Shown here in pieces: positions 34,546 through 47,500 of a DNA stretch of 64,000 nucleotides (position 1 is the stretch's first letter; each line of letters starts with the position of its first letter). The stretch comes from Apoderus coryli. Taxonomy: Eukaryota > Arthropoda > Insecta > Coleoptera > Attelabidae. The position numbers were made by a program, and so were the translations under genes. A model generated the notes under the pieces. The model worked only from the letters and a program-made list of their open reading frames with translations, searched no databases and had not been told where the DNA came from. Where the stretch lies: contig OU452199.1 in the NCBI GenBank assembly GCA_911728435.2, positions 13,774,860-13,838,859 on the forward strand, written 5' to 3'.

Positions 34546-36464
34546 AAAATCTTACGCACAAGCGTATTCCAATTAAGGAGAATACAGCCGGTAAATAGTG
34601 GTGGTGGTATCAGTTTTGTGATCAAATATGTGGCTCGAGGATCGGTCTGTTTAGCCATCTTAGGGTTCATAACAGAAATTCTTGATTTGGAGTAATTGAT
34701 ACTCGTTAACGAGTGAATGTTGATGATGAGTTCCGGATTAACTATAAACTTCAATTATCCAGATTGTAGCAGTGACCGTTAAGGACCAATTGCTAGGCCG
34801 TCATATAGCCAGACCTTATTCATTTGGATTTGTCTTTGGGATCAATGAAGGAAAGTATACGAATGGTCAATTCGTTTTCAATATGAATTCGGTGAACTAA
34901 AGGATAACCCGGTCCAGGTTTATAGTACTGCGTAATTTTTTAATAAGACAATGTAAAAAATGATTGGCGGAAATTCGTTGGAGCCATTTGAAAACCATAT
35001 GACTATTTTAATTTGTTTACTAATTGTAAATGGCAATGTGTCTATCAGTTGTTTATGTTTGTTTGAATGTTGAATGAAGATACCTGATGACAATTTTGGA
35101 TCTGGAGTTTGTGAAGGGTGTCATACTTATGTTATCGGACGATAAACTAGGCTTAGCATAAATATCCTAATTTAATAAAAAAATTTATCCACTTATTGAG
35201 GGTGCCGTCTGCAACTTTTAGTATCTTTGAGCTATCTAAATATATCATGGACTATTCTGATCTAGTTTGTATCACATAAGAAACATTGAAGTGTGTGTGC
35301 ATTGGAATGCCGAAGCGCTATAGCGGGAGCGAACTCACAACATGACTGAGTTTACTAGACATAATCTGATGATGGGCTAAGTCTGTAAATATGGCGGACA
35401 TTTCATTATATTATTTTTCCTTATATTTAAAATTTTTAGTTTTGCTAAATGTGCTTTAATAAATCTACGTCTAGGAAAAATGGAATTAAAAAAGTGTTAC
35501 TCTGACAACCTATATAATTCCAAAGTGTAAACTGTCTCAAGCAAAAGTTTCTATGGGGAAGAAACTTTCCTTCAAACTCTATACGTCTATTTATACACAC
35601 TTTTACTTACCTACCCATTCTATATACCTTCTATCTTGCGCTTGCGATTCCGTAAGCTCTGAGAATATCAAATACTTATTTCGGGGTTTTAGGGAAAACA
35701 CGACGGTGCATTAAATCGGTTTAGTTTCGCTATTATGAAGCCAGTTTCCACGTTCGGCACGGAATACTGTAAGATGCATTCGGCGGATGCCGTGTGGTGA
35801 GGAGAAATAATGTTAGATCCAACTTTGATCATTTCTACAATACGTGTCGTGCCCGCGGGATATATGCGAGAAAATAAAGACATTGTTGCCAGTTTGTGTA
35901 ATTGAGATACATAGCAGAATTTTAGTTTTGTGGTGCCGACAAAGCAATCATCTCAACATGTAGACGAATATGTTATCTTTAGAGAACAATGTATTATCAT
36001 TATCAACTTGAATATTTAAATAATGGTTTAGTTTTTAACAAGGATGAAAAATTACACTGAAAACTACCATTGAAAAATTTAGTTTCCGTTGTCTGATTGA
36101 ATGGCAACATTCCATTGGCAATATTCTAAATTAAATTAGGCAAGTAACTTTCTGTTGCTTTGAATGATGCTTGTTTTATTTTCCAAATCAAATAGGTTCT
36201 ATATAGCCCTTTAATTCCCAATATGATATATGTTTGCTTTTTGACATATGAATGAACACACCTGTTTGATAATTAATTCTGGGAACGGTTCTGGACTACT
36301 GAGAGTTGTCCTATTTAACAAAAAACTTCCTTGCATGGAAGCAATTTATTTTGTCCGATTTATTCGAATTATTACTAATATTGCTAATTTATCAAAATTT
36401 TAACATTATAAAGCATCACATCTGCGTCATCTTATTTTATTTATTTTTTTATAACAACCAAATA
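34546..36464. other. no gene recognised
   Basis: Only short frames with no recognisable domain. Confidence 0.4.
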
Positions 36465-37772
36465 GGGGAAAGGGGGGCACATTCAACCATTTTGTAAGTT
36501 TTGTTGAATAAAAAACTCCCAGTAAGGATTTTTATGTTATACTTATTAGTATAATGTTAAGTGTGGTTTTAGCTACATTTTTTGTAAAAAAAGTTTAATT
36601 TTAAAACATTTTATAAATTTAAAACCAAGGTTTAAATAAAACTTTACAAACGGTTTAAAGTGCCCCCCCCCCCGGTGGGGTAGATTCAACCATCACAAGG
36701 GGCAGTTTAAACCATAACAAGCATTTGTAAAAAAAAAACTTCTTTTTGGCTATAACTTTTATTTGTGAGTTTTTAACATTGCTCATGATGTTAAATCAAG
36801 ACTAAACGTATGGAGAGAAGAAGGTCTAGCTGTTTTAGCTGTGTTTGGTTTAGGTAACTTTAACCTTAGATTATAAGGCTCAGCTGTAGCTATGTCATCA
36901 ACTGCCGGATAAAAAAACTTAAAGCTTTACTTTATTTACGTCGTAAATATTTTATCTGATATTTATTTTTTAATATACTCAACTATTCCCAGTTCTTGAG
37001 ATTTTGTAAACACTTGGGAAACACTATATTTGCTACAAAAAAAACCAGCTCGTTTTCAACAAAATCGCTATTTTCGTTACCCGTGTCATTATTATATAAA
37101 TTTTGTAACTCTACCGGTGACTATTTTTTCCGTAGTTTTTTAATTCTAGAATGCAGTGTATCTCGTTTTACAATGAAGCTTCTGCTGGATTCTCTTTCTG
37201 ACATATTCTTACTTATATCTTCTCTAATAGCATTCTTCATATCGGTTTCAACTAGGTTGGTAGGTTGTCTTTTTTTTTTTTGTAATAACGCACCATTTAA
37301 ATGAAGAGAATATTTACTTTTTAAAATCATATGACATATACCGTACAGTGAAGAGGTTTGGGGCTGGTTGAATATGCCCCACCCCTATGTGGTTGAATGT
37401 GCCCCATCCTTTAGTTCGCAATAAAATCTCCTGATATCCGTACATTTTATATTTTAAGGTTAAAACAATAATTAAACAGTAATCTCTAATAACAAAGTAA
37501 ATCAGTGATAATTATGTTACAGGTATAATTTATAACTCATTAAAATAATATTACAAAATGTAGTAAACAAAATCTTCCCATAAATTTACAAAAATCACAC
37601 TTTATTTTTTTCACCAAGCAACTGACCACATACAACTTTCTAACTACACAGGAAGTGGTTATAAATGACTGTCAGTCGACACGAATTTTTTTGGGCGCTT
37701 AATTTAAACTGGAAAAATATTTAGGAGTGGTGGTTGAATCTGCCCCTTGGTTGAATGTGCCTCCGTTTCCCC
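36465..37772 (-). mobile_element. pogo/psq-like TIR element, internally deleted
   Basis: TA-flanked (36463-36464 and 37773-37774) terminal inverted repeats: GGGGAAAGGGGGGCACATTC on the left and the complement of GAATGTGCCTCCGTTTCCCC on the right. Variants of GGTTGAAT(A/G)TGCCCC recur at about 36680, 36705, 37363, 37392, 37735 and 37749, suggesting subterminal binding sites. A transposase remnant lies on the minus strand. Confidence 0.7.
36810..37330 (-). pseudogene. psq-type HTH transposase remnant
   Basis: The minus frame 37330-37121 reads TDMKNAIREDISKNMSERE, SRSFIVKRDTLHSRIKKL, resembling the psq-type helix-turn-helix of pogo-class transposases (A...F.V...TL..R). Downstream on the same strand are SQELGIVEYIKK and, after shifts and stops, traces of LPKPNTAKTARP, matching the following region of that protein class. 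The DDE catalytic domain is gone. Confidence 0.5.
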
Positions 37773-37774
37773 TA

Positions 37775-38926
37775 CAGTTATTTCTTTATAATAATCTTCA
37801 AATGCCTATCTCTATTTTTATTTGGACTAGGAAAAATTATTGTTATTCTCGTTAAATCTTTTGATTTAACTCAGTCACTTTATATCTTCCGAAATGAAGA
37901 ATACAGTTCATATTTTTTTTTATATCTGTGATATTTCAAAACTCAAGCAACAGAAATTCTCACCTATGTAATCATGATTTTCATTAGAGAAACTAAATTC
38001 AAACATCATTTTGCTTCAACCAATAGACCGTGTATTTCAATAGACAGTTAATTAAACGGTGAAGCCTATCAATAAACCAGTGACGTCCATTCTAATGTAG
38101 CACCAATATGGACCCTTCAAATACGGGTCATAACAACGTCAGTGGTCTATTCATATCGAACTGTAACTATATATATAGGCATATATTCAGTCACCATGCC
38201 TTAATAATACCACGTTTATAGGAATCGGAAATGCGTGTAAATGCAGATTTATGACGGTTCTAATCATCCATCACTGGCGGATTACTATATATCTCGCCAG
38301 ATTAGAGCAACGTGGTCAATGTTATGCCGGTAAATGGAACTTGGCGGTTTTCTGCTCATTAAAGTACGTTTTAACTTTCCTAATATTTACTATCCTAACA
38401 CAACTTATATAGTAGTTAAAGTGATGAAACACGTATGGCATTTATGAACTTCCCCCATTACATGCAAATGTTTTTATACTCATTGGGTTCTTCTTCATTA
38501 GAGAAAGTTTATACAGTGCTTTCATTTTAAAACGTCCCACTCACCTCGTCATCTGAACTAAGCACGCTTTTCAGTAGATATACGTCGATTTCTCTTTTTA
38601 GCGGGAACTTCAAAACCACTGTTGATTGAATTTTGTGTTCCATTCCTTCCCCCAGCTATCCCAACTTTATAAGTGTAAATATCAGCTAGTATCTTGTAAC
38701 ATATCATTTTAAGTAGCTTACAAAGTTCTCTCCGTATACCAAGAATATATAAAATTGGCGATTTGTTTCTGACATAAAGGCATACATTGAAGTAGGTGGT
38801 ATACAAAAAATTGGAAAATTATTGTATGAAATGCTCAAAGTGATTTCCGTTATATTCTAAATAAATCATACAGCCTTTTTTAAAATTCTTGTGGGACTTT
38901 TCCTCATTGTCCCAGAGATATATGTG
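37775..38926. other. no gene recognised
   Basis: AT-rich sequence with short frames only. Confidence 0.4.
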
Positions 38927-38928
38927 TA

Positions 38929-39206
38929 CAAGGTGTACCAAATTAGACTTTTTCTTATGGGAACTCATGTTCCTGGCAAAAATAGAAAAAAATTAACCAG
39001 GTGCAGATATCAATTATCTCAAATAGCAAAAAAATTATAAGCCATAAAAGAAATCGATCAAAATTGAGAAACACCACCTAGCGGCTTAACTGCTACAGAT
39101 AGCCAAATTTCGTTTGCACGATGAGCTTTTAGTAAAATTTGACCCTGGAGGACCTTGGACAGGAACATGAGTTTCCATAAGAAAACTTCTAATTTGGGCC
39201 ACCCTG
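38929..39206. mobile_element. 278-bp MITE, Tc1/mariner-type ends
   Basis: About 47-bp terminal inverted repeats starting CAGGGTGGCCCAAATTAGAA (right end, read inward) with a slightly diverged left end CAAGGTGTACCAAATTAGAC. TA duplicates flank at 38927-38928 and 39207-39208. Non-coding. Confidence 0.8.
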
Positions 39207-39681
39207 TACAGATTGGACTAATTCTATTTTTTAGGTCACCAATGTTTTCTACCCTCATTGAGATATACCTAACATAAATGTAATTTGTAAATCACAGCCA
39301 AATTATTATATTGCACAAAAAAAGGAATCATAATAAACATCGTATGAACAACATGATAAAGCCTTAACAATACAGGGTGATGTGAAAAATGAAGATATAT
39401 CAATTTTGTTACTCTGAATAATAATCGTTTTAATAAAAAAACTTTTTAGTTTTCAAAATATTTAAAAAAAAATTCGCGGAAGGAAAGCTTTGAATTAATT
39501 ACCTAGTAGAGGATGTATCTAATCTAGTAATAATTATATATTGTGACAGCAGTTTTAAATGCAAAACTTGTAGGCATTTTATGTCGCCTATCAGTGAGGC
39601 GGTTATAGTATTTTGCTATGTTATAAGAAAAAGTATCGCGAGTCGGTAACATGCGTGAGTTTTCAAGTGTAACCGAACTGT
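39207..39681. other. no gene recognised
   Basis: AT-rich sequence. No features seen. Confidence 0.4.
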
Positions 39682-40078
39682 TACATTAAAAAATCGGTTG
39701 TGTTGCCCCAAAACTTTGCCGACAAGATATAATATGATCAAAAATATGCGTAACGAACCAGAATTTTAATAATAATAATTATTATTATTGTATTATTTTC
39801 AATAAACTAAGTAGTGTAACAAACTATCTACTTTATTCAAAAATTAGAAAAAAAAACTCTTATAAAATAGTCAATTTTTACAAGGAGTATATGCAATTTT
39901 AAATTAAAAATGCATCAATTCCACAAAATCTAATTCAATCACTTCAAGTGCTAAATCAATCAATAAAGCACGTTACCATACATACATGTTTCAACAAAAA
40001 AAAATTGCCAGAGCTGGGATTAGAACCCATAACGTTCCCCATGTGAAGCGAACTTCTATCTGGTGAAATTTTAAACGC
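39682..40078 (-). mobile_element. tRNA-derived SINE, copy B
   Basis: The inverse of copy A: CGGTTGTGTTGCCCCAAAAC at the left, a (TAA/ATT) simple repeat at 39765-39790, and a B-box-like GGGTTCTAATCCC (minus) at about 40016. It is longer than copy A in the central AT-rich part. Confidence 0.6.
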
Positions 40079-41086
40079 AATTTCCTTGAGAATTTTGGGG
40101 GCAAATATCAAAAGAAACCTATCGCTGTAAAGCACATAAAAATGCTTTAAAACGATGTATCAATCGACCCCTACTGCTATTTGAAAATTTGCCGGTTGTG
40201 TCCACCCCTATCAAAGGGCTAAAGTGATTTCAACCAAATGCTGAAACTCTGGATATTGAAAAACATTTAGATACTTGGATGGCTCTGAAGAAAAAAATAC
40301 TTTAACTTTCATATCCAAATCTATGAACCAATGAATAATATTCAACTAAGTTAAGAACTCCACTTTAAAATAGACTACTTATTATTCAAGGAAGTTCCTA
40401 GTAGCTTTCCGAAAACCTAGCACGCTGTGTCATAAAAGTTATATTCTTTTTTTGAATGTTTATCAAACAGTGTAATATCAAGGTTTTACCAGTACCTACT
40501 TATTATGCTCTTTAACCTTAACTTTAGCGCCTAAAACGTCTGACAGACTGATGTGGCAGAATTTGAATGTTGATTGGTATTGCACTATAGTATAACATAA
40601 ATGCTGGTTCAACTTAGAATAGTTCGCCACCCTGTGCATTTCTAATTTTAGTTAACGTATTTTAGAATATCAGTATACATTTCTCGTTCGCTTAGAAATA
40701 TCTATCGAAAAATGTACATTTGGTATGGAAACATATGAATGATACTTATGTCAAAAGATACATATTTTCTGTTTTCTTGAAGTCCTTTGTCTGAGTTTTA
40801 TACAAACACATCTTTTATGTTTCTGGGAATGCCAGAAGTTGCCACCTCTATACAGAAAGAAAGTATAACGTATACAGTGAGGTGTTTCCCTTGTTAGAGT
40901 TTTGAATCCGAGCGAGCAGAAATGCACGTTTGTTGTTTGGTAAAAATAACATCTATTGTTAAACTAGTGAAACATTTTTTTTCGTTTGAGAGTTCTTGTT
41001 ACTATGAAGAAAAACACATGCACAAACATAAGTACGGCGCGCCATACAGAATTTCAAATAAAAGTATTATAATCCTTCTAGTAATT
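40079..41086. other. no gene recognised
   Basis: Only short frames with no recognisable domain or repeat structure. Confidence 0.4.
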
Positions 41087-41940
41087 TAATAATAATAATA
41101 ATAATTCTTTATTGCCTAACAGGCTTTTGCCCAATAACAAGACAATATCTTAAGCATAATTCAACTTAACTATAAATTTACATAATCAAAAGTAAATGGA
41201 CTATATATACTTATTAACATCTAATAGTAGGTATACCAAAACCAAAATACTTTATATACATGGTGCATATAAACAAAATTCAATAAATGAAAGCAACCCT
41301 CAAGTACCCCCAATTTGACAATTTAGTACACATACATAACACAGGCTTAAAACAGGCTTTTAACAGAAAAGCAATGCAAGGCCATCAGTGATCAACAACT
41401 CTATCCATGAAAGTCCGCAACCCGTTCCTAAAATTATTAATATCTTCATAAAAAAAATTCAATTCTCTATGTATCTCATAAAAGTTGGTCGGTCCATCGG
41501 CAGGCTCCGTCGACAGGCGCCCTTTCTTCATAGTTGGTTCGATGAAATGGAACCTCGAATAAGTGACTATTGCGAGAATTATATTGCGGGACTCGAATAT
41601 TTATTGCCGCAAGAAGCTGAGGACAATCAACTAATGCATTCAGCAACTTGAAAACAAACATCTGACCCGCGCAAACTCTGCGAGTGAGGAGCGATTGTAG
41701 GTCGAAGGTCCGGAGAAGTATACTGTGATCAAAACCCCTCACAGGGAAGTGACCATTAACCTTGGAGAATAAATATTTTAAAAATTTTCTCTGTACCCTC
41801 TCGATTCTCTCGACATGCACCCGATAAATTGGTGCCCATAAAATTGAAGCATACTCTAATTTGGATCTTACCAGTGCTGTATACAGAGACTTAAGACATT
41901 TGACGTTCTGTATTTCTAATTTAAGTAAATATAATATTTA
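41087..41940 (-). pseudogene. Jockey-like LINE ORF2 3' end with (TAA)n tail
   Basis: The minus frame 41820-41476 reads HVERIERVQRKFLKYLF, FDLQSLLTRRVCAGQMFVFKL, SHLFEVPFHRTNYEERAP, a typical post-RT C-terminal region. Upstream on the same strand YTALVRSKLEYAS and WAPIYR are visible. The 3' end at 41087-41105 is a TAATAATAAT tail. The 5' part is missing, as with ordinary 5'-truncated LINE insertions. Confidence 0.75.
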
Positions 41941-41965
41941 TTTTTTAGTTTATACTGCTCTCATT

Positions 41966-42350
41966 TTAAAACTTGCCCACACACTCAAACGAAGCTTCCA
42001 GATTAGAATGACATGGCGCGTTGTCGCACACAATCACCAAATCCTCCAGTTGATTTCCCATATACTGCCATCGCCTAATAAATAAACTTTCAACCCAGGT
42101 TCTTGCCAAAGCATATGTAAAATATCCTTTACATTGTTCCATACGTACAACACCAGCAGCTGAAATAGCTCCAATTGTACATTGGGACCTCTTACAGCTG
42201 GTAGTTGTCAGTTGCTCTGGATCCAACTCGAGAACGTCCCCTCGTTCGGCAGAAAATCAAATAAAAAATTTGTTTTGTCAATCCAGACAACTTGCTTGCG
42301 GTCTAGAAGAAGCTGATTTAGGGTTTGAACGTTTTGTTTTGTTTTCGGCG
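41966..42350 (-). pseudogene. Tc1-like (IS630) DDE transposase relic
   Basis: On the minus strand QVVWIDKTNF holds the first catalytic Asp region. After a frame change it reads TIGAISAAGVVRMEQCKGY, then LEDLVIVCDNAPCHSNLE, which contains the second catalytic Asp of Tc1-like DDE_3 transposases. The C-terminal E/D region was not seen, as the frame ends at 41966 near the LINE fragment. The relic has stops and shifts. Confidence 0.6.
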
Positions 42351-43020
42351 GAATTCATTGTTATTGGCTGTTTTTGCACTGGTTTGTGCTAAATAATTGC
42401 CCTTCACATGCAGTAAATGTCTGCAGGATTCCTTCCCCTAGAACTTCGGCAAATTGCACAATTAACCATTAACTTCATTATTAAAGTAAAATGTTGTTAA
42501 TTAATACATACACTTATTTAAATATGACAACTGTATTTTTTAGATAGTGACACATTGTTGTAAAAATTTAAAAATTATTCTAAATTAGATTTCAAAAATC
42601 TAAATGGCAATTGATTTTCTGAATTACATTTGATAAATCTGAATTACAATTGGGGATTTCTGAATTAACAATTGGAAAAAGTGTACCATATTGAAGTTCT
42701 TGGTAATTTTCCTATGAATCCTAATTCTTCAATTTCAAAAGTAGTTAACTTTAATTTCTGATGGTTCTGTACAGAAGGTACTCAAGTTATTTCCGTCCAA
42801 ATCAGAAATTCATCAACAACTCAGTGAAAATGATTACAATACAAGTATACAGTTCTGTGAAGAGATAAGTAATAAGAAAAATAACAGATAATCCAAATTT
42901 TTTAAATAATTATGAAATCAATTTGTGTCCGTGAATATAAATGAAAAATAATTTTGTGGCGTAGCCGTATTAAATAAAATGATATTTTTTGCTTTATCGA
43001 TGAACTGACATTTTTCCTGA
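42351..43020. other. no gene recognised
   Basis: AT-rich sequence. It may hold the start of the neighbouring minus-strand transposase, but nothing is legible. Confidence 0.35.
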
Positions 43021-43400
43021 ATGGATTTGTACAACAACTACAATTGTAGGTATTGGGATATTGAAAATCCGCATGTCTTTCGGGACGACCATACAGTATC
43101 CCGAGAAGATCTATGTGTGGGCACAGGAATTCTGGGGGTTGAGATAATCGGGCCTATTTTCATAGATGAAAGACCTGAGTGTGGACCTCTATTGAGAATT
43201 TTTAGAAAATGTAATATATCCAAATCACTCAGTCGCTAGGAAAATTTAGGCAATGGCTGGATAAAACGTTGAATTGGAAGGAGAGGTGTGCAAGAGTTTA
43301 TAAAACTCCGAAGACATTACGGAAAGTCTAGTCAGATTTTGTAAATAGGCTGTATTATTGTTTCAACGGTGATGGACCTCACATTGAGCATTTAAAAAAT
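43021..43400 (+). pseudogene. mariner-superfamily (DUF4817-type) transposase relic
   Basis: The frame 43021-43239 reads NNYNCRYWDIENPHVFRDDH and ILGVEIIGPIFIDE, resembling the first-Asp to strand region of the insect transposases often annotated with DUF4817 ('NCRYWATENP...G(I)IG..IIGP.F'). A later block in another frame, NRLYYCFNGDGPHIEHL (about 43335-43390), matches the C-terminus (Y.C...GGHIEHL). The middle with the other catalytic residues is deleted. Confidence 0.6.
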
Positions 43401-44292
43401 AATTTGCCGATATTTTGTCTACTACTTGCCTTTATTTGAGAAACAGATGGAACCGTTTTATTTTTACTTAAACGCTTTAACCTATTTGAATGTGATTTAC
43501 CGTAGAAGAATCAGGTTTCACAAATATTAGGTTTACTTATTTTTTTATTATAAATCTGAAGGAGGTGCATTTTGTCATTAATTTTTTTTTGGTATCTATT
43601 TTCGGACCATTTTTTTTATTTAGGAGATTAAGTTAGTTTGACTTGGGAGGTCCCTGTCGGATTAAGTAGGTGCAATTTATTTTATATATCTTTTGGTATT
43701 TTGTTTTCTTTAAATGAGTTTTTTTGTATGCGGAAATATTTATTTGTTATATTGTTTTTAAAGTTAGTTTAAAATGATACAAAAAACTACAACTCGATAT
43801 CCCTTTGTAAGGTCAATACCGACCGCAGCCGCCCATAGGCACACCCTTTTAACTTTTCATACTTTTCAACAATACATGCCCTACGATATTTTAAAAATCC
43901 TTTATGTATTAACAATTGTACGATCATTTGTAATAAAAGTATACTGTATTTTTCCTTGCCGCTCCAACACGGCAACATATAAACCCAAGCTGACAAAGAC
44001 TGTTTTTGTTTTTAGAAGTTTAGACATAGATGCACACGTACCTAGTCCGTGTTCGAATAGCAAGGAACACACCTTTATAATAATTAATACTATTGTTATT
44101 AAGCACATAAGTAGATACATTTATTATAATATGCTTCTGATATTAATAACTAACCACAAATTTTACTCACTGGTTATATACGAGGGAGAAATGTATCAAA
44201 AAACGCTGCATTCGATGTCCTTTTATAATGAGGCATGGAAACGGATATCCCCGATAGAATCGATAAATTTATATATTTTAGAGAGAGATCAA
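43401..44292 (+). other. interval with an unexplained 176-codon frame
   Basis: 43774-44304 (plus) is the longest frame in the window not assigned to a mobile element. It is rich in I, Y, T and S, shows no recognisable domain and no repeat, and its end runs into a hammerhead repeat. In AT-rich DNA a chance frame of this size is possible, so I do not call it a gene. Confidence 0.3.
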
Positions 44293-44470
44293 TTCTCGTG
44301 CTAGTATAAGCTTTTTGTAAATGTTGGAAATTTAGGTCACACTGCCTGCCGATCACCACTGATGAGTCGTGGATCGACGAAACGGCCGTCTGGTGGAAGC
44401 ATGGTAGTGTGAAATAAACTTCCAACCTAACTTAAAGTCTTGTTGCTTTATGTAACAAGCAATTCTTTAT
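44293..44470 (+). mobile_element. hammerhead-bearing dispersed repeat, copy 3
   Basis: The copy starts at CTCGTGCTAGTATAAGC, passes the ribozyme, and ends after GTCTTGTTGC...CAAGCAATTC. It lacks the outer CACCGGGCA part found in copies 2 and 4. The 112-bp satellite begins about 35 bp downstream. Confidence 0.8.
44321..44426 (+). ncRNA. hammerhead ribozyme, type I, intact core
   Basis: CUGAUGA at 44359-44365, stem II GUCG-UGGAU-CGAC, then GAAA. Stem I is CACCA/UGGUG, with an outer helix formed by ATGTTGGAAATTT and the diverged AACTTCCAAC. Cleavage is expected at GUC^U (44390/44391). Stem III is two or three pairs. Against the other copies, the third stem II pair has changed from U-A to C-G on both strands, which preserves the helix. 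Confidence 0.8.
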
Positions 44471-44503
44471 ATATTTTACATTGTCTTTCGATAGACTATA
44501 CAT

Positions 44504-47500
44504 TTACCTACTACTAACCAAAAAACAAAGTGTAGTATCTGAAATATATAATTTTAATATCTGAAGGTCTCTAGTGCAGTAATGGATCCTTGCCTATGGC
44601 ATTTTGATTCTTATTACTTATTTACCTCTAAAACCAAAAAACAAACTCTAGTATCTGAAAAATATAATTTTAATATCTGAACGGTCCTGGTGAAGTATGT
44701 GATCCTTGTCTATGGCATTTTAAATTTTAATATTTAACCATTAAACCAAAAAACCTAGTGTAGTATCTGAAAAAGATCATTTTAATATCTCAAGGGCCCT
44801 AGTGAAGTATGAGATCCTTGTCTATGGCATTTTGAATTTTATTATTTAACTATAAAACCAAGTGTAGTCTCTGAAATATATCATTTTAATATCTGAAGGT
44901 CTCTAGTGCAGTAATGGATCCTTGCCTATGGCAATTTGAATCTTATTATTTACCTATAATACCAAAAAACAAAGTGTAGTATCTGAAAAATATCATTTTA
45001 ATATCTGAAGGGCCCTGGTGAAGTATGAGATCCTTCTCTATGGCATTTTGAAGTTTATTATTTACCTATAAAACCCAAGAACAAAGTGTAGTATCTGAAA
45101 TATATAATTTTAATATCTGAAGGTCTCTAGTGCAGTAATGGATCCTTGCCTATGGCATTTTGATTCTTATTACTTATTTACCTCTAAAACCAAAAAACAA
45201 AGTGTAGTATCTGAAAAATATCATTTTAATATCTGAAGGGCCCTGGTGAAGTATGAGATCCTTCTCTATGGCATTTTGAAGTTTATTATTTACCTATAAA
45301 ACCCAAAAACAAAGTGTAGTATCTGAAATATATGATTTTAATATCCAAAGGTCTCTAGTGCAGTAAAGGATCCTTGCCTATGGCATTTTGAATCTTACTA
45401 TTTACCTATAAAACCAAAAAACAAAGTGTAGTGTCTGAAAAATATAATTTTAATATCTGAAGGGCCCTGATGAAGTATTCAATCCTCGTCTATGACATTT
45501 TGAATTCTATTCTAAAACCAAAAAACAAACTGTAGTATCTGAAAAATAACATTTTAATACCTGAACGGTCCTGGTGAAGTATGTGATCCTTGTCCATGGC
45601 AGTTTAAATTTTAGTATTTAACTATTAAACCAAAAAACCAAGTGTAGTATCTGACATATATCATTTTAATATCTGAAGGTCTCTAGTGCAGTAATGGATC
45701 CTTGCCTATGGAATTTTGAATCTTTTTATTTACCTATAAAACCAAAAAACAAACTGTAGTATCTGAAAAATATCATTTTAATATCTGAAGGTCTCTAGTG
45801 TAGTAATGGATCCTTGCCTATGGCATTTTGAATCTTATTATTTACCTATAAAACCAAAAAACAAACTGTAGTATCTGAAAAATATAATTTTAATTTAATA
45901 ATTAATTAATTAATTATATAATTTTAGTATTTAACTTTAAAACCAAAAAACAAAGTGTAGTATCTGAAATACATCATTTTAATATCTGAACGTCCCTGGT
46001 GAAGTAAGAGATCCTTCCAATGGCATTCTGAAACTAATTATTTAATTATAAAACCAAAAAAACAAAGTGTAGTATCTGAAAAGTATAATTTTAATAGCTG
46101 AAGCTGGTGAAGTATGAGATTCTTGTCTATGGCATTTTAAATTTTATTATTTAACTATAAAACCAAAAAACCAAGTGTAGTATCTGAAATATAACATTTT
46201 AATATCTGAAGGTCTCTAGTGCAGTAATGGATCCTTGCCTATGATATTTTAAATCTTTTTATTTACCTATAAAACCAAAAAACAAACTGTAGTATCTGAA
46301 AAATATCATTTTAATATTCCAACGGTCCTGGTGAAATATGTGATCTTTGTCTATGGCATTTTGAATTACATTATTTACCTACAAAACCAAAAAACAAAAT
46401 GTAGTATCTGAAAAATATCAAGTTAATATCTCAACGGTCCTGGTGAAGTATGTAATCCTTGTCTATGGCATTTAGAATTTTAGTATTTAACTATAAAACC
46501 AAAAAACAAAATGTAGTATCTGAAATATGTCATTTTAATATCTGAAGGTCTCTGCTGCAGTAACGGATCCTTGCCTATGGAATTTTGAATCTTATTATTT
46601 ACCTATAAAACAAAAAAACAAAGTATAGTATCTGAAAAATATCATTTTAATATCTCAAGGGCCCTGGTGAAGTACGAGATCCTTGTCTATGGCATTTTAA
46701 ATTTTATTATTTAACTATAAAACCAAAAAACCAAGTGTGGTATCTGAAATATATCATTTTAATATCTGAAGGTCTCTAGTGCAGTAATGGATCCTTGCCT
46801 ATGGCAATTTGAATCTTACTATTTACCTATAAAACCAAAAAACAAAGTGTAGTATCTGAAAAATATAATTTTAATATCTAAAGGGCCCTGGTGAAGTATG
46901 AGATCCTTCTGTATGGCATTTTGAAGTTTATTATTTAACTAAAAAACCAAAAAACAAAGTGTAGTATCTGAAATATATAATTTTAATACCTGAACAGTCC
47001 TGGTGAAGTATGTGATCCTCGTCTATGGCATTTGAAATTTTAGTATTTAACTATAAAACCAACAAACAAAGTGTAGTCTCTGAAATATATCATTTTAATA
47101 TCTGAAGGTCTCTAGTGCAGTAATGGATCCTTGCCTATGGCATTTTAATTTTTATTATTTAACTATAAAACCAAAAAACCAAGTGTAGTATCTGAAATAT
47201 ATCATTTTAATATCTGAAGGTCTCTAGTGCAGTAATGGATCCTTGCCTATGATATTTTGAATCTTTTTATTTACCTATAAAACCAAAAAATAAACTGTAG
47301 TATCTGAAAAATATCATTTTAATGTCTCAACGGTCCTGGTGAAGTATGTGATCCTTGTCTATGGCATTTTGAATTATATTATTTACCTACAAAACCAAAA
47401 AACAAAATGTAGTATCTGAAAAATATCAAGTTAATATCTGAACGGTCCTGGTGAAGTATGTGATCCTTGTCTATGGCATTTTGAATTTTAGTATTTAACT

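Noticed and set aside
36658..36675. C-run (12 or more C) as a possible G-quadruplex or assembly gap
   Set aside because: It lies next to the GGGGTAGATTCAACC box of the pogo-like element. It is more simply a homopolymer expansion within a repeat box.
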